Source of the DNA: CAZNVB01 sp964651495
GTDB lineage: Bacteria; Acidobacteriota; Aminicenantia; Aminicenantales; UBA8522
Reading direction: 5' to 3'
Assembly (NCBI GenBank): GCA_964651495.1
Contig: CAZYWP010000006.1
Span: forward strand, 1-53,790
DNA length: 53,790 nucleotides
The notes under the pieces: generated by a model
The model's input: only the letters and a program-made list of their open reading frames with translations
The model's database searches: none
What the model was told of the DNA's origin: nothing
Made by a program: the position numbers and the translations under genes
Shown: positions 26,036 through 34,877 of the stretch, piece by piece
Position numbering within the stretch: position 1 is the stretch's first letter
Layout: each line of letters begins with the position of its first letter

Positions 26036-26076
26036 ATTTTGACTTTTCCGCCGCTGTTTGTTATTCCTAGAAAAGC

Positions 26077-27012
26077 ATGAAGGCATTCACAACGAGAATC
26101 CCGGCGGCGCGGTTGAAGCCGTTCGGGCTCATTATTTTTATTATCCTCATGGCGATCACCGCGGAGTCGACCATGGCATCGTCCCTCGAGCAATTGTTTT
26201 CCGTCCTCCCGGCCGAGCTCGGCGGCTGGAAAAAAGCCGAACCACCCGAGATGTACACGAAGAGCAACCTGTATGACTACATCGACGGCGGCGCGGAGCT
26301 CTACATTTCCTACAATTTTCAAGGTCTCCTGGCGGTCCGGTACAAAGGCCCGGGTGAGGAGGAGATCGTCATCGACATCTTCGACATGGGAAACTCCTAC
26401 AATGCCTTCGGCATTTTCTCCCATGGCCGCGAGAGCGAGGATCGCCTCGTCGGTCAGGGGTCGGAGTATAATTCCGGTCTGCTGACTTTCTGGAAGGACA
26501 GGTACTATGTGTCCATCATGGCCTATCCGGAGACGGAGCAGAAAAAGCAGACCGTCCTCGACCTCGGCTGCCGGCTGGCCGAAGCCGTCCCGGCCGAGGG
26601 GGGCCTGCCTCCGGTCCTGGCGCTTCTCCCCCAGGCCAATCTCATCCCGGAGAGCGTCCGCTACTTCCACCATTACATCTGGCTGAACAGCCACTTTTTC
26701 ATCTCCAACGAGAACGTCCTGGGGATCGACGACCAGACTCAGGCCGTCCTGGCCAAATACCGGGAGGGTGAAGCGGTTTTTTATCTGCTGATCGCCATGT
26801 ATCCGGACGGCTCAAAGGCCGGGAAGGCTCAGGAGAGCTTTCTCTGCCAATATCTGCCCGGCGCCAGGGAGGAGATGGCCGAGACGGCCGCCGGAAAGTG
26901 GACCGGCTGCCGCCTCCAGGACAATGTCCTGAGCATCGTATTCCACGCGCCGTCCAGAGACATCCTGACCTCTTATCTCCGGATGGTCAAGGCCGGGCCG
27001 CCGGCGAAATGA
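26077..27012 (+). CDS. Exported DUF6599-like protein
   Basis: The protein has 311 residues. A signal sequence (FGLIIFIILMAITAESTMAS, about 17-36) is followed by the pattern of DUF6599 proteins: LPAELGGWKKAEPPEMYTKS, NLYDYIDGGAELYISYNFQG, then IDIFDMGNSYNAFGIFSHGR and a Tyr-rich YYVSIMAYPE. The family has no known activity and is found in Acidobacteria-like genomes, often next to DUF362 proteins, as here. ATG 26077 has only a weak ribosome site (AGAAAAGC). The structured leader upstream may compensate or regulate. The next gene starts 65 bases later, probably in one operon. Confidence 0.8.
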   Translation: MKAFTTRIPAARLKPFGLIIFIILMAITAESTMASSLEQLFSVLPAELGGWKKAEPPEMYTKSNLYDYIDGGAELYISYNFQGLLAVRYKGPGEEEIVIDIFDMGNSYNAFGIFSHGRESEDRLVGQGSEYNSGLLTFWKDRYYVSIMAYPETEQKKQTVLDLGCRLAEAVPAEGGLPPVLALLPQANLIPESVRYFHHYIWLNSHFFISNENVLGIDDQTQAVLAKYREGEAVFYLLIAMYPDGSKAGKAQESFLCQYLPGAREEMAETAAGKWTGCRLQDNVLSIVFHAPSRDILTSYLRMVKAGPPAK

Positions 27013-27076
27013 TTATCATTCTTATAAAACCGATCGAACATATAAAAATAATAAGAGAGTGAAGGAAGGAGGCTCG

Positions 27077-28000
27077 ATGAAAAAGCCGAACCCGATCAGC
27101 CGAAGGGATTTCCTCAAACGGTCGTCCCTGGCCGCTGTCGGCGGCGCCGTGTTCCTGAGGAAACCGGACCGGGCCGCCGCTGATGCGCCCGGCTCAACCG
27201 GAGCGCCCCAAGCAGTCAGCAAAGCAAAAGTCATCCTGGTGCGGAATAAAGACGTCCTCGACGAGACCGGCCGCCCGAAAACCGAAGTCGTCTCGGAGAT
27301 GCTAAATGCAGCCCTCAGGGAGCTGACCGGCAAGGCGGACCCCGCTGCGGCCTGGCAGACTTTTCTTAAGCCGGACGACATCGTCGGCATCAAGAGCAAC
27401 GTCATCAACTATCTCCCCACGACCACCCAGGTGGAGGCCGCCCTGAAAAAAGGCGTCATGGCGGCCGGGGTCCAGGAATCGAGTATCGGCATCGATGACC
27501 GGGGTGTCCTGCGGAACACCATATTCCAGAAAGCCACCGCCCTGATCAACGCCCGGCCGATGAGGTCCCACCACTGGTCCGGAGTCGGCTCCCTGATCAA
27601 GAATTACATCATGTTCGTCCCCGATCCCTCCAATTATCACGACGACTCGTGCGCCCGGCTGGGCACAATTTGGGAGAACCCGCTGGTCAAGGGCAAGACC
27701 CGGCTGAACGTCCTGGTGATGCTCACGCCCCAGTTTCACGGCGTGGGCCCCCATAACTTCAACCCCAAGTACGTCTGGCCCTACTACGGGCTGATGGTTG
27801 GGTTCGACCCGGTGGCCGTAGATACCATTGGCCTGAGCATTATCCAGGCCAAACGGCGGGATTTCTTCGCCGAGGACAGGCCCCTCAGCCCCCCGGCAAA
27901 ACACATATTATTGGCCGATACCCAGTACCACCTGGGGACCGCCGACCCAAGCAAGATCGAGCTGGTGAAAATCGGCTACGACCAGGACATTTTGATCTAG
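27077..28000 (+). CDS. Tat-exported DUF362-type protein
   Basis: The protein has 307 residues from ATG 27077, directly after GAAGGAGGCTCG. It opens with ISRRDFLKRSSLAAVGGAVF, a textbook twin-arginine signal, so it is exported folded and may carry a cofactor. The mature part has the DUF362 pattern: KPDDIVGIKSNVINYLPTTT, a central segment with SIGIDDRGVLRNTIFQ, SLIKNYIMFVPDP and a C-terminal DPVAVDTIGLSIIQAKR. No ferredoxin-type cysteine clusters are present, which some DUF362 proteins have. The role is unknown. The DUF6599 neighbour points to a shared envelope function. Confidence 0.82.
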   Translation: MKKPNPISRRDFLKRSSLAAVGGAVFLRKPDRAAADAPGSTGAPQAVSKAKVILVRNKDVLDETGRPKTEVVSEMLNAALRELTGKADPAAAWQTFLKPDDIVGIKSNVINYLPTTTQVEAALKKGVMAAGVQESSIGIDDRGVLRNTIFQKATALINARPMRSHHWSGVGSLIKNYIMFVPDPSNYHDDSCARLGTIWENPLVKGKTRLNVLVMLTPQFHGVGPHNFNPKYVWPYYGLMVGFDPVAVDTIGLSIIQAKRRDFFAEDRPLSPPAKHILLADTQYHLGTADPSKIELVKIGYDQDILI

Positions 28001-28048
28001 GCAACTTTTTTCATCACGGGCCGGTTTTAACTGGCAAGAAGGAGAAGA

Positions 28049-29263
28049 ATGTCGAAAAGAATGAGATATCTGGCTTTCGCTACTGCCTTCCTTTTAATAG
28101 CCGGCCTATACGCCTTTCCTCAGAAAACAGAAACGGTCGACGGCGTGAGGGTCGTGCACAACGGAAAGACTGGCGCCTGGGGGAAAGAGCCCAAAGTCCG
28201 GCTCGAGCTTGTCCGGACGATCGGCGAACTCGAGGCCGAGAATGAGAACGTCGCTTTCTACATGCCCAACGATGTCGCCTTGGACAAGGCGGGGAACGTC
28301 TATGTCCTCGACTCGGGGAACCATCGCATCCAGAAATTCGGCCCGGACGGCAAGTTCCTGGCGACCATCGGCCGCAAGGGCCAGGGGCCGGGAGAGCTCT
28401 ATTTCCCCCAGTCCATCGATCTCGACGAGGCCGGGAATATCTACCTCTCTGACCCCAACAACAAGAGGATCCAGGTCCTCGGTCCGGACGGGAAAGAACT
28501 TAAGACCGTGTCACTGATCAAGGACACTCCCGGAAACGTCCGCCGCACGGCCTCGGGTCAGATAGTGACGGCGCAGGGCCAGTCATTCATCATGTTCTCC
28601 CCCGACGAAGAGGAGCCCAAAGAGCTCCCGAAACTCATCAAGGTCCTCGATACTGAAGGAAATATCAAAAAGGAGTTCGGCGAGGCCTCCGACTTCGGGA
28701 GTCTGCTGGTCAACCGGATGGGGAACCAGGTCCAGTTCGCGCTCGACGGGAAGGACAATGTCTATCTCGCCTTCACCTATCAAAACAGGGTCGAAAAATA
28801 CGGCTCCGACGGAACGCTGACCTGGCGGTCCGACCGGGAGCTCGACTACAGCACCGCGCCTCCCGAAGACAAGGGCAAAACGGATAGAAAGGGCGGCCGC
28901 GTCAGCATTCAGATGCCCCGGATGAACACCTGTTCCGTCGGCCTGGCCGTCGACGGCCGGAGCCGGGTCTGGGTGGCCGCCCTCAAGCGGCAACTCAAGG
29001 AGGAGGAGCGCGTCGGCATGTCGGTCGGGATGACCATGTCGAACGGACAGCGGAGCATGAGCATGAAGCCGGACGGAAACGTGGAGCTCCGCAAGACTGA
29101 TGCCTACAGGCTGGAGGTTTATGACCCGGACGGCGGCCTTCTGGGCTCTGTTCCCCTCGACCATTTCGTCGACGGCATCCGGATAACAAAGGACCGCCTG
29201 TTCCTCCTCGACCGGATGCGCGGCGCTCAGATTTTCGAATACAGGATCGTCGAGAAGCCATAG
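28049..29263 (+). CDS. Secreted 6-bladed NHL-repeat propeller protein
   Basis: The protein has 404 residues. AAGAAGGAGAAG precedes ATG 28049. A signal peptide (LAFATAFLLIAGLYAFPQ) is followed by NHL blades with the signature of 6-bladed propellers: PNDVALDKAGNVYVLDSGNH, RIQKFGPDGKFLATIGRKGQ, SIDLDEAGNIYLSDPNNKRI and VGLAVDGRSRVWVAALKR. It ends without an anchor. Proteins of this kind bind ligands or peptides on the outside of the cell. It is 48 bases behind the DUF362 gene and is probably the last gene of that run, since a small GCCGG/CCGGC hairpin (29263-29277) and a new promoter follow. Confidence 0.85.
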   Translation: MSKRMRYLAFATAFLLIAGLYAFPQKTETVDGVRVVHNGKTGAWGKEPKVRLELVRTIGELEAENENVAFYMPNDVALDKAGNVYVLDSGNHRIQKFGPDGKFLATIGRKGQGPGELYFPQSIDLDEAGNIYLSDPNNKRIQVLGPDGKELKTVSLIKDTPGNVRRTASGQIVTAQGQSFIMFSPDEEEPKELPKLIKVLDTEGNIKKEFGEASDFGSLLVNRMGNQVQFALDGKDNVYLAFTYQNRVEKYGSDGTLTWRSDRELDYSTAPPEDKGKTDRKGGRVSIQMPRMNTCSVGLAVDGRSRVWVAALKRQLKEEERVGMSVGMTMSNGQRSMSMKPDGNVELRKTDAYRLEVYDPDGGLLGSVPLDHFVDGIRITKDRLFLLDRMRGAQIFEYRIVEKP

Positions 29264-29287
29264 CCGGAAAAACCGGCGTCCTGACAA

Positions 29288-29316
29288 TTGACCTCCTCTC
29301 CGCATTCTGATAGAAA
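29288..29316 (+). promoter_or_regulatory. Promoter of the S10 carboxypeptidase gene
   Basis: TTGACC (29288-29293), 17 bases, TAGAAA (29311-29316), 43 bases before ATG 29359. Confidence 0.45.
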
Positions 29317-29358
29317 AACAACATCACAGTTTTGATTTGATCGTCAGGAGGTTTGTCG

Positions 29359-30978
29359 ATGAAACAGCGTTATTGGGTCTCTTGCGTTATCGGAATCATC
29401 CTTTTTCTCGGGTTCTCCGTCGCGGCGATGATGTCTCAACAGGGACAGCCGCCCGCCAAGAAGCCGGCGGCAGAACAGCCGGCCCAGACAAGCCCGCCTT
29501 CCCCTCCTCCCCCCGAAAAATCCCTCACCGTCACTCACCACACCATCGCCGTTAGCGGCCACCCCATCCCTTACAGTGCCACCGTGGGCACCCTGACCGT
29601 CAACACGCCCGATGAGCAGCCCGGGGCGCGCGTCTTCTTCATGGCCTACACTCAGGACGGAATCAAGGACTTTTCGACCCGCCCCCTGACCTTCGTCTTC
29701 AACGGCGGGCCCGGCTCGTCCTCGGTCTGGCTGCACATGGGAGGCTGGGGCCCGCGCCGCGTCCTGATGACCGACGACGGGCTATCGGTCAAGCCGCCGT
29801 TCGGCCTCACCGACAACGAGAACTCGCTCCTCGATGTGACCGACCTGGTTTTCATCGATCCCGTCTCCACGGGCTACAGCCGTCCCCTCCCGGGCGAGGC
29901 GAAGACGCAGTTCCACGGTGTCGCCGAAGACATCGCCTCTGTCGGCGAGTTCATCCGGCTGTACATCACCCGGTTCGAACGCTGGGCCTCGCCCAAGTTC
30001 ATCCTGGGGGAAAGCTACGGCACGACGCGGGCGGCGGGGCTGGCCGGGTTCCTCCAGGGACGCACCCACGGGATGTATCTCAACGGCATCGTGCTCGTCT
30101 CGTCGGTGCTCGATTTCCAGACCATCCGGTTTGCCCCGGGGAACAACCTGACCTATATCCTGTTTCTGCCCCATTACACGGCCACGGCCTGGTATCACAA
30201 GAAGCTGCCGGCGGCGCTCCAGCAGAAGGCGTTGAAGGATGTTTTGCAGGAGGCCGAAGATTTCGCGACCAACGAATATTCGACGGCGCTCTTCAAGGGG
30301 AACCGGATGGCGAAAGAGGAAACCGAGAAAATCGCGGCCAAGCTGGCCGCTTACACCGGGCTCAGCCTTGAATATATCAAGCAGACGAACCTGCGCGTCC
30401 GCCACGACCGGTTCGTCAAGGAGCTTCTGCGGACGGATTTTCAGACGGTGGGACGCCTGGACAGCCGGTTCCGGGGGCGTGATGCCGATGCGGCCGGCGA
30501 AACCTACGAGTTCGACCCGGCGAGCGCCGCCATCCAGGGCGCCTTTTCTACTATGTTCAACCATTACGTCCGGACGGAGCTGGGATTTAAAGAAGACCTG
30601 CCCTACGCCATTTACGGGAACGTCTTTCCCTGGAATTTCCTGTCGAGCCCGGAAGAGGCGGGGCCGATGATGATGCCCAGCCCGGCGGCCATGCGGGGGT
30701 TCGGCGCCTTGAACCTCAACGTCGCCGAGACGCTGCGCCGGGCGATGAGCGAAAACCCGTTCCTCCAGGTGTTCTGCGCCAACGGCTACTACGACGGTGC
30801 TACTCCCTACTTCGGGACGGAATACACGTTCAGCCAGATCGGTCTCAACGGCGAGTTTGCGGGCCGGGTGCACATGGGCTATTACGAGGCTGGCCACATG
30901 ATGTACATCCACAAGCCGTCGCACTCGAAGCTCAAGGCCGACCTGGCGGAGTTTATCAAGACTGCGTCAGGGAAGTAG
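29359..30978 (+). CDS. S10 serine carboxypeptidase, exported
   Basis: The protein has 539 residues from ATG 29359 after CAGGAGG. A signal/anchor (VSCVIGIILFLGFSVAAMMS) is followed by a Pro/Ala/Lys-rich linker and a full S10 domain. FVFNGGPGSSSVWLHMG is the oxyanion region, Ser-219 lies in GESYGTTR, Asp-479 in NGYYDGATPYF and His-513 in AGHMMY. S10 enzymes remove C-terminal residues from peptides, often at acid pH, complementing the aminopeptidase and oligopeptidases elsewhere in the window. It is transcribed alone from its own promoter. The length is normal for bacterial members. Confidence 0.92.
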   Translation: MKQRYWVSCVIGIILFLGFSVAAMMSQQGQPPAKKPAAEQPAQTSPPSPPPPEKSLTVTHHTIAVSGHPIPYSATVGTLTVNTPDEQPGARVFFMAYTQDGIKDFSTRPLTFVFNGGPGSSSVWLHMGGWGPRRVLMTDDGLSVKPPFGLTDNENSLLDVTDLVFIDPVSTGYSRPLPGEAKTQFHGVAEDIASVGEFIRLYITRFERWASPKFILGESYGTTRAAGLAGFLQGRTHGMYLNGIVLVSSVLDFQTIRFAPGNNLTYILFLPHYTATAWYHKKLPAALQQKALKDVLQEAEDFATNEYSTALFKGNRMAKEETEKIAAKLAAYTGLSLEYIKQTNLRVRHDRFVKELLRTDFQTVGRLDSRFRGRDADAAGETYEFDPASAAIQGAFSTMFNHYVRTELGFKEDLPYAIYGNVFPWNFLSSPEEAGPMMMPSPAAMRGFGALNLNVAETLRRAMSENPFLQVFCANGYYDGATPYFGTEYTFSQIGLNGEFAGRVHMGYYEAGHMMYIHKPSHSKLKADLAEFIKTASGK

Positions 30979-31066
30979 CCGCTGAGCCAAGGGATAGAAA
31001 ATTCTTTTTCCGCTTCGGAGTCGATTGTTGTTCGGGCGATTCCCGGTCGGACTGGAGAAATGAACT

Positions 31067-32062
31067 ATGCCAGAATTCAGACAAAATATGCTGACCAATG
31101 AATGGGTGATTATCGCGACAGAACGCGCCAAACGGCCGGAAGATTTTCAGAAAATGGAGCCGGGAAAACCGCCGTTGCCTGAGTTCAGTGCCCGCTGTCC
31201 ATTTTGTCCCGGCAATGAAGCGCAAACGCCGCCGGCCACCTACACGATTGAAAGAAATGGGAAATGGCAGGTCCGAGCTGTCCCCAATAAATTTGCTGCT
31301 CTTCAGAAGGATATTCCTTTTCAGCCGAAACGACTCGGCCGTTTTTTGAAAGCAACGGGCTATGGTATAGCAGAAGTCATTATTGAAGCTCCGCTGCATA
31401 ATTTAACGTTGGCCACAATGGATGACGAGTCAGTCGAAGATGTTGTCAAGGCCTATAAACTGCGCTATCTGAGTGTCGCTAAAGAAAAGCAGATTTGTTT
31501 CATCAATCTTTTCCGGAATCATGGCCTTCGCGCCGGGACGTCATTAGAACATCCGCATTCCCAATTGATTGCCACCCCGGTCATTCCGCCGCATGTTCGG
31601 AATCCGATCGAGCAGGCAGTCCGATATTACGATACGCACGGCCGCTGCATTTATTGCGAAATGCTCGCTGAAGAAATGCGACGGAAGGAACGGGTGATCG
31701 CCGAAACGGACTATTTTATCGCCTATGCCCCCTATGCCTCCCGGACACCGTTTGAGGTCCGCATCATGCCGAAAAAGCATCAGCCGTCGTTCGCGGATAT
31801 CGGAGGCACGGAAACCTCTGACTTCGCCGGGTTTTTAAAACAAAATTTGGCCAGGATCTACAAAGGATTAAACAATCCCGATTATAATTTTATCATTCGG
31901 TCGGCGCCGGTGGGGGACGAAAGGGCGAAATATTTCCACTGGTACATGCTGATTATCCCCAAATTAACCACTCCCGCCGGGTTTGAAATGGGGACGGGTA
32001 TCTATATCAATGTCACTTATCCGGAACAATGCGCGGAGTTTCTCAAAAACATAAACATCTGA
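31067..32062 (+). CDS. galT: Galactose-1-phosphate uridylyltransferase
   Basis: The protein has 331 residues. It transfers UMP from UDP-glucose to galactose-1-phosphate in the Leloir pathway. The HIT-superfamily active site EHPHSQLIATPVIPP holds His-162, His-164 (the uridylylated residue) and Gln-166. Zinc ligands lie at C44-x2-C47 (CPFCPGNE) and another pair at RCIYCEM. The C-terminal half carries the second HIT-like repeat with YFHWYMLIIPKL. Codon use is visibly AT-richer (ATT, AAA, GAA preferred) than in the flanking genes, suggesting a different history. No galK or galE is adjacent. An ADP-glucose phosphorylase-like specificity is possible, as the families are close. Confidence 0.85.
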   Translation: MPEFRQNMLTNEWVIIATERAKRPEDFQKMEPGKPPLPEFSARCPFCPGNEAQTPPATYTIERNGKWQVRAVPNKFAALQKDIPFQPKRLGRFLKATGYGIAEVIIEAPLHNLTLATMDDESVEDVVKAYKLRYLSVAKEKQICFINLFRNHGLRAGTSLEHPHSQLIATPVIPPHVRNPIEQAVRYYDTHGRCIYCEMLAEEMRRKERVIAETDYFIAYAPYASRTPFEVRIMPKKHQPSFADIGGTETSDFAGFLKQNLARIYKGLNNPDYNFIIRSAPVGDERAKYFHWYMLIIPKLTTPAGFEMGTGIYINVTYPEQCAEFLKNINI

Positions 32063-32185
32063 TTGTGCTCCTGGCAATGTCAGCGGGGTCTAGCCACGAA
32101 AACTCATCAGGCCAAAAAAAGCGATGCTAATTGAATTGAAAAGAATTGATTGAGGAAAAAGGCAAGCACAGCGAAAAAACGACGG

Positions 32186-33121
32186 TCAGGAATTTTTGCG
32201 CAGATAGACGATGGCCTGCATGGCTGCCGTTGCTCCCTCTCCGGCAGCGGTGACAACTTGCATCCCCCCGCAGGCGATATCGCCCGCGGCGAACACGCCT
32301 TCGATGTTCGTCTTCTGGGAGCGGTCGACGGCCAGGCACTGCCCGTGCTGCATGTTCAGGCCCGCCTTGAGAAATAAGGGTGAGGTGAGGCTCTCCCGGA
32401 AGATAAAACAGCCTGAAACCGGAAGGTCATCTTCACGCCCTTCCACGGCAATTCTGATTTTCTCGACGCCCTTATCGCCGCTGATCTCCTTGACCGCGGC
32501 CTCCCAGTGGATGGCGATGTCCTTGCGGGTGATTTCTTCGACCAGCTCGGGCGAACCGACGGATTCTTTGGCCCCGCCGGGAACCCAGTGCACCCGGCAG
32601 CCGATCTGGTGCAGGGCGAGCACATCCTCAAGGGCCTCCTCTGAGCGGCCGACGACCGCCACCTCCTGTCCGCGATAGAGAGGGCCGTCGCAGGTGGCGC
32701 AATAGCTCACTCCCATCCCCAGCAATCTCTCCTCACCCGGAATCATCTTCTCTTTCCGGACGGGCTTTCCCGTGGCCAGGATTACGGCCTTGGCCTCGAT
32801 GAGCGATTCCCGCGTGACGACGTACCTGACCTCGGAGCTAAAGTTGAAATCGATGGCGTCTTCCGAGATGATCTCGACCCCGAAATCAGCGGCCTGATTC
32901 CTGAATTTTTCCAGCAGCTCGCGGCTGTTGATCGACCGAAAACCCGGATAGTTTTCAATTTCGTAACCTATGGAAAGGCGCGACGCGCCCCGCCCCTCCA
33001 GGATGATTGTCTTTCTCCCCGCCCGGGAGGCGTAGATACCGGCGGCGTAGCCGGCCGGACCGCCGCCCACGATCAGGATTTCTGTCTGCCTGCTCTTGAC
33101 TGTCGCATCAGCGCTGGCCAT
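32186..33121 (-). CDS. Thioredoxin-reductase-like flavoprotein
   Basis: The protein has 311 residues from ATG 33121 (GAGGTGACAT upstream). It has the FAD-binding fingerprint ILIVGGGPAGYAAGIYASRA (15-34), the redox pair C141-A-T-C144-D-G and the C-terminal FAD motif GVFAAGDIACGG. The size and CATC motif are those of TrxB. The pyridine-nucleotide part, however, reads VAVVGRSEEALED instead of GGGDSA, and the NADPH-phosphate-binding HRRxxFR motif is absent (VHWVPGGAKES). It may use another electron donor, as in the ferredoxin- or flavin-dependent members of the family, or NADH. No thioredoxin gene is next to it. I therefore leave trxB open. Confidence 0.85.
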   Translation of the reverse strand: MASADATVKSRQTEILIVGGGPAGYAAGIYASRAGRKTIILEGRGASRLSIGYEIENYPGFRSINSRELLEKFRNQAADFGVEIISEDAIDFNFSSEVRYVVTRESLIEAKAVILATGKPVRKEKMIPGEERLLGMGVSYCATCDGPLYRGQEVAVVGRSEEALEDVLALHQIGCRVHWVPGGAKESVGSPELVEEITRKDIAIHWEAAVKEISGDKGVEKIRIAVEGREDDLPVSGCFIFRESLTSPLFLKAGLNMQHGQCLAVDRSQKTNIEGVFAAGDIACGGMQVVTAAGEGATAAMQAIVYLRKNS

Positions 33122-33152
33122 ATGTCACCTCGACCCGAATTGTACCGCATCC

Positions 33153-33229
33153 GGGGCCGGGTCTCAACAGTTCACATGTCTTCGCTTGAATGATTAGATC
33201 TGAATTGTTAAATGTTGAGACCTGACCCC
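33153..33229. repeat. REP-like palindromic element, copy 2
   Basis: The arms 33153-33176 and 33206-33229 are inverse complements at 20 of 24 positions and share their right-arm outer sequence (GTTGAGACCTGACCCC) with copy 1 at 3449-3518. The copies lie about 30 kb apart in unrelated contexts, so this is a dispersed repeat. Confidence 0.8.
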
Positions 33230-33241
33230 GGCGGCGAGATG

Positions 33242-33283
33242 GAGAGAGTGCGGAAGGGGCCATTAGGCCCTCCGCACTCTCTC
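33242..33283 (-). terminator. Strong hairpin after gdhA
   Basis: GAGAGAGTGCGGA pairs perfectly with TCCGCACTCTCTC over 13 bases, and after a small bulge GGCC pairs with GGCC around an ATTA loop. It lies 27 bases past the gdhA stop. No U-tract follows on the minus strand, so it may stop transcription weakly or protect the 3' end. Confidence 0.5.
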
Positions 33284-33309
33284 TAAGAAGGAGTCATAAA
33301 GCGGTCTGA

Positions 33310-34671
33310 TCAAACCAGACCCTGCTCCATCATCGCCCGGGCCACTTTGAGGAACCCGCCGATGTTGGCGCCGTTGACATAGTTCCCGGGAGTCCCATAG
33401 GCTGAAGCGGCCTCGACGCAGGTTTTGTGAATGCTCTTCATGATCCCATGAAGCCGGCTGTCCACTTCTTCCCTGCTCCAAGTCAACCGCATGCTGTTCT
33501 GGCACATCTCCAATCCCGAGGTGGCAACGCCGCCGGCGTTTGCCGCCTTGCCAGGACCAAAGAGGATCCTAGCATCGACAAAGATGTCCACGCCCTCGGC
33601 CGTGGTGGGCATGTTGGCTCCCTCGGCCACGACATAGACGCTGTTTTTGAGCAGGTTCTTGGCGTCCTTAGCGTTGATCTCATTCTGCGTCGCGCTGGGG
33701 AAGGCGCAGTCAGCCTTGAGGTCCCAGAGCGGGTTGTAGTCCAGGTCCGGCGTCAGCGGCGTGTAGGTCACCCCTTTATACTTATCCGCATACTCCTTGA
33801 TCCGGCCCCGCCGCACATTCTTGAGGTCCATGATAAAGTCCAGTTTTGCGGCGCTGATCCCTGCCGGGTCATAGATAATGCCGTTCGAATCCGAGAGCGT
33901 GACCACCTTGCCGCCGAGCTGGTTGATCTTCTCGACCGTATACTGGGCGACGTTGCCGCTTCCCGAGACCAGGCAGGTTTTTCCCTCGAAGGTCTGCTTC
34001 CTCGTGGCCAGCATTTCCGCGGCAAAATACACCGCTCCATACCCCGTGGCTTCCGGACGGATCAGCGATCCGCCCCAGTCGAGCCCTTTCCCCGTCAGGA
34101 CGCCGGTGACCTCGTTTCTCAGCTTTCTGTACTGGCCGTAAAGAAACCCGATTTCGCGCCCGCCCACGCCGATATCGCCGGCCGGGACATCGGTGTCCGG
34201 ACCGATGTGCCGGAAGAGCTCGCTCATGAAGCTCTGACAGAGGCGCATGACTTCGTTGTCGCTCTTTCCCTTGGGATCGAAATCGCACCCGCCTTTTCCA
34301 CCGCCCATGGGCAGCGTCGTGAGGGCGTTCTTTAACACCTGCTCGAAGGCCAGGAACTTCAGGATGCCCAGGTTGACGGTGGGATGAAAGCGCAGGCCGC
34401 CCTTGTAGGGGCCGATGGCGCTGTTCATCTGGATCCGGTAGCCGCGATTGACCTGGACTTCGCCCGCATCATCCATCCAGGTGACGCGGAACATCAGGAC
34501 TCTCTCCGGCTCGGCGATCCGCTCCAGGATTTTGGCCTTACGGTATTCCGGGTGACGCTCCAGGACCAGCGAGATCGAATTGACGACCTCATGGACGGCC
34601 TGATGGAATTCCGGTTGAGCGGGGTTTTTGGCCGCGATCTCAGCCATAAAATCCTTGACATAATTGCTCAT
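33310..34671 (-). CDS. gdhA: Glutamate dehydrogenase, canonical
   Basis: The protein has 453 residues, the normal size of the hexameric bacterial GDH (about 450). It converts 2-oxoglutarate plus ammonium to glutamate with NAD(P)H in the cytoplasm. All catalytic residues are there: Lys-90 (PYKGGLRFHP), Lys-114 (QVLKNALTTL), catalytic Lys-126 (PMGGGKGGCDFDP) and Asp-166 (DVPAGDIGVG). The coenzyme domain shows VSGSGNVAQYTVEKI. This form is closest to the NADP-dependent biosynthetic type, but coenzyme choice is inferred. AAAGGAGTC precedes ATG 34671. It is divergent from a second, altered GDH with about 200 bases between the starts. Confidence 0.95.
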   Translation of the reverse strand: MSNYVKDFMAEIAAKNPAQPEFHQAVHEVVNSISLVLERHPEYRKAKILERIAEPERVLMFRVTWMDDAGEVQVNRGYRIQMNSAIGPYKGGLRFHPTVNLGILKFLAFEQVLKNALTTLPMGGGKGGCDFDPKGKSDNEVMRLCQSFMSELFRHIGPDTDVPAGDIGVGGREIGFLYGQYRKLRNEVTGVLTGKGLDWGGSLIRPEATGYGAVYFAAEMLATRKQTFEGKTCLVSGSGNVAQYTVEKINQLGGKVVTLSDSNGIIYDPAGISAAKLDFIMDLKNVRRGRIKEYADKYKGVTYTPLTPDLDYNPLWDLKADCAFPSATQNEINAKDAKNLLKNSVYVVAEGANMPTTAEGVDIFVDARILFGPGKAANAGGVATSGLEMCQNSMRLTWSREEVDSRLHGIMKSIHKTCVEAASAYGTPGNYVNGANIGGFLKVARAMMEQGLV

Positions 34672-34768
34672 GAAGACTCCTTTGTTATGAAATTATGGGA
34701 GACAAGATTTTATAAATCTCCACCTCGTCATCTACCACGAGAATGTTAGCGGTTTATTTGGATTCCGT

Positions 34769-34794
34769 TGGGATTTCAATAAAAAAAAATCCCA
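34769..34794. repeat. A-rich hairpin in the divergent GDH promoter region
   Basis: TGGGATTT (34769-34776) pairs with AAATCCCA (34787-34794) around an A-rich loop. It lies between the two divergent GDH genes and could be an operator-like palindrome. Confidence 0.3.
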
Positions 34795-34819
34795 TCGTGT
34801 CCGGGGGAGGGAGGCTTCC

Positions 34820-34848
34820 TTGACTTTTAAAAAGGCAAGCCTTATTTT
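34820..34848 (+). promoter_or_regulatory. Promoter of the second GDH and ATP-grasp run
   Basis: TTGACT (34820-34825), 17 bases, TATTTT (34843-34848). The transcript would start near 34855, 23 bases before ATG 34878. Confidence 0.5.
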
Positions 34849-34877
34849 CTAAGAAGATTGAAGAGAGGACAGGCCTT

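Noticed and set aside
25813..26694. 293-codon minus-strand frame covering the structured element
   Set aside because: It runs antisense into the DUF6599 gene and through the palindromic element; not protein-like.
29782..30924. 380-codon frame antisense to the S10 carboxypeptidase
   Set aside because: Shadow frame; the S10 gene on the plus strand is complete.
33427..34335. 302-codon frame antisense to gdhA
   Set aside because: gdhA is unmistakable on the other strand.
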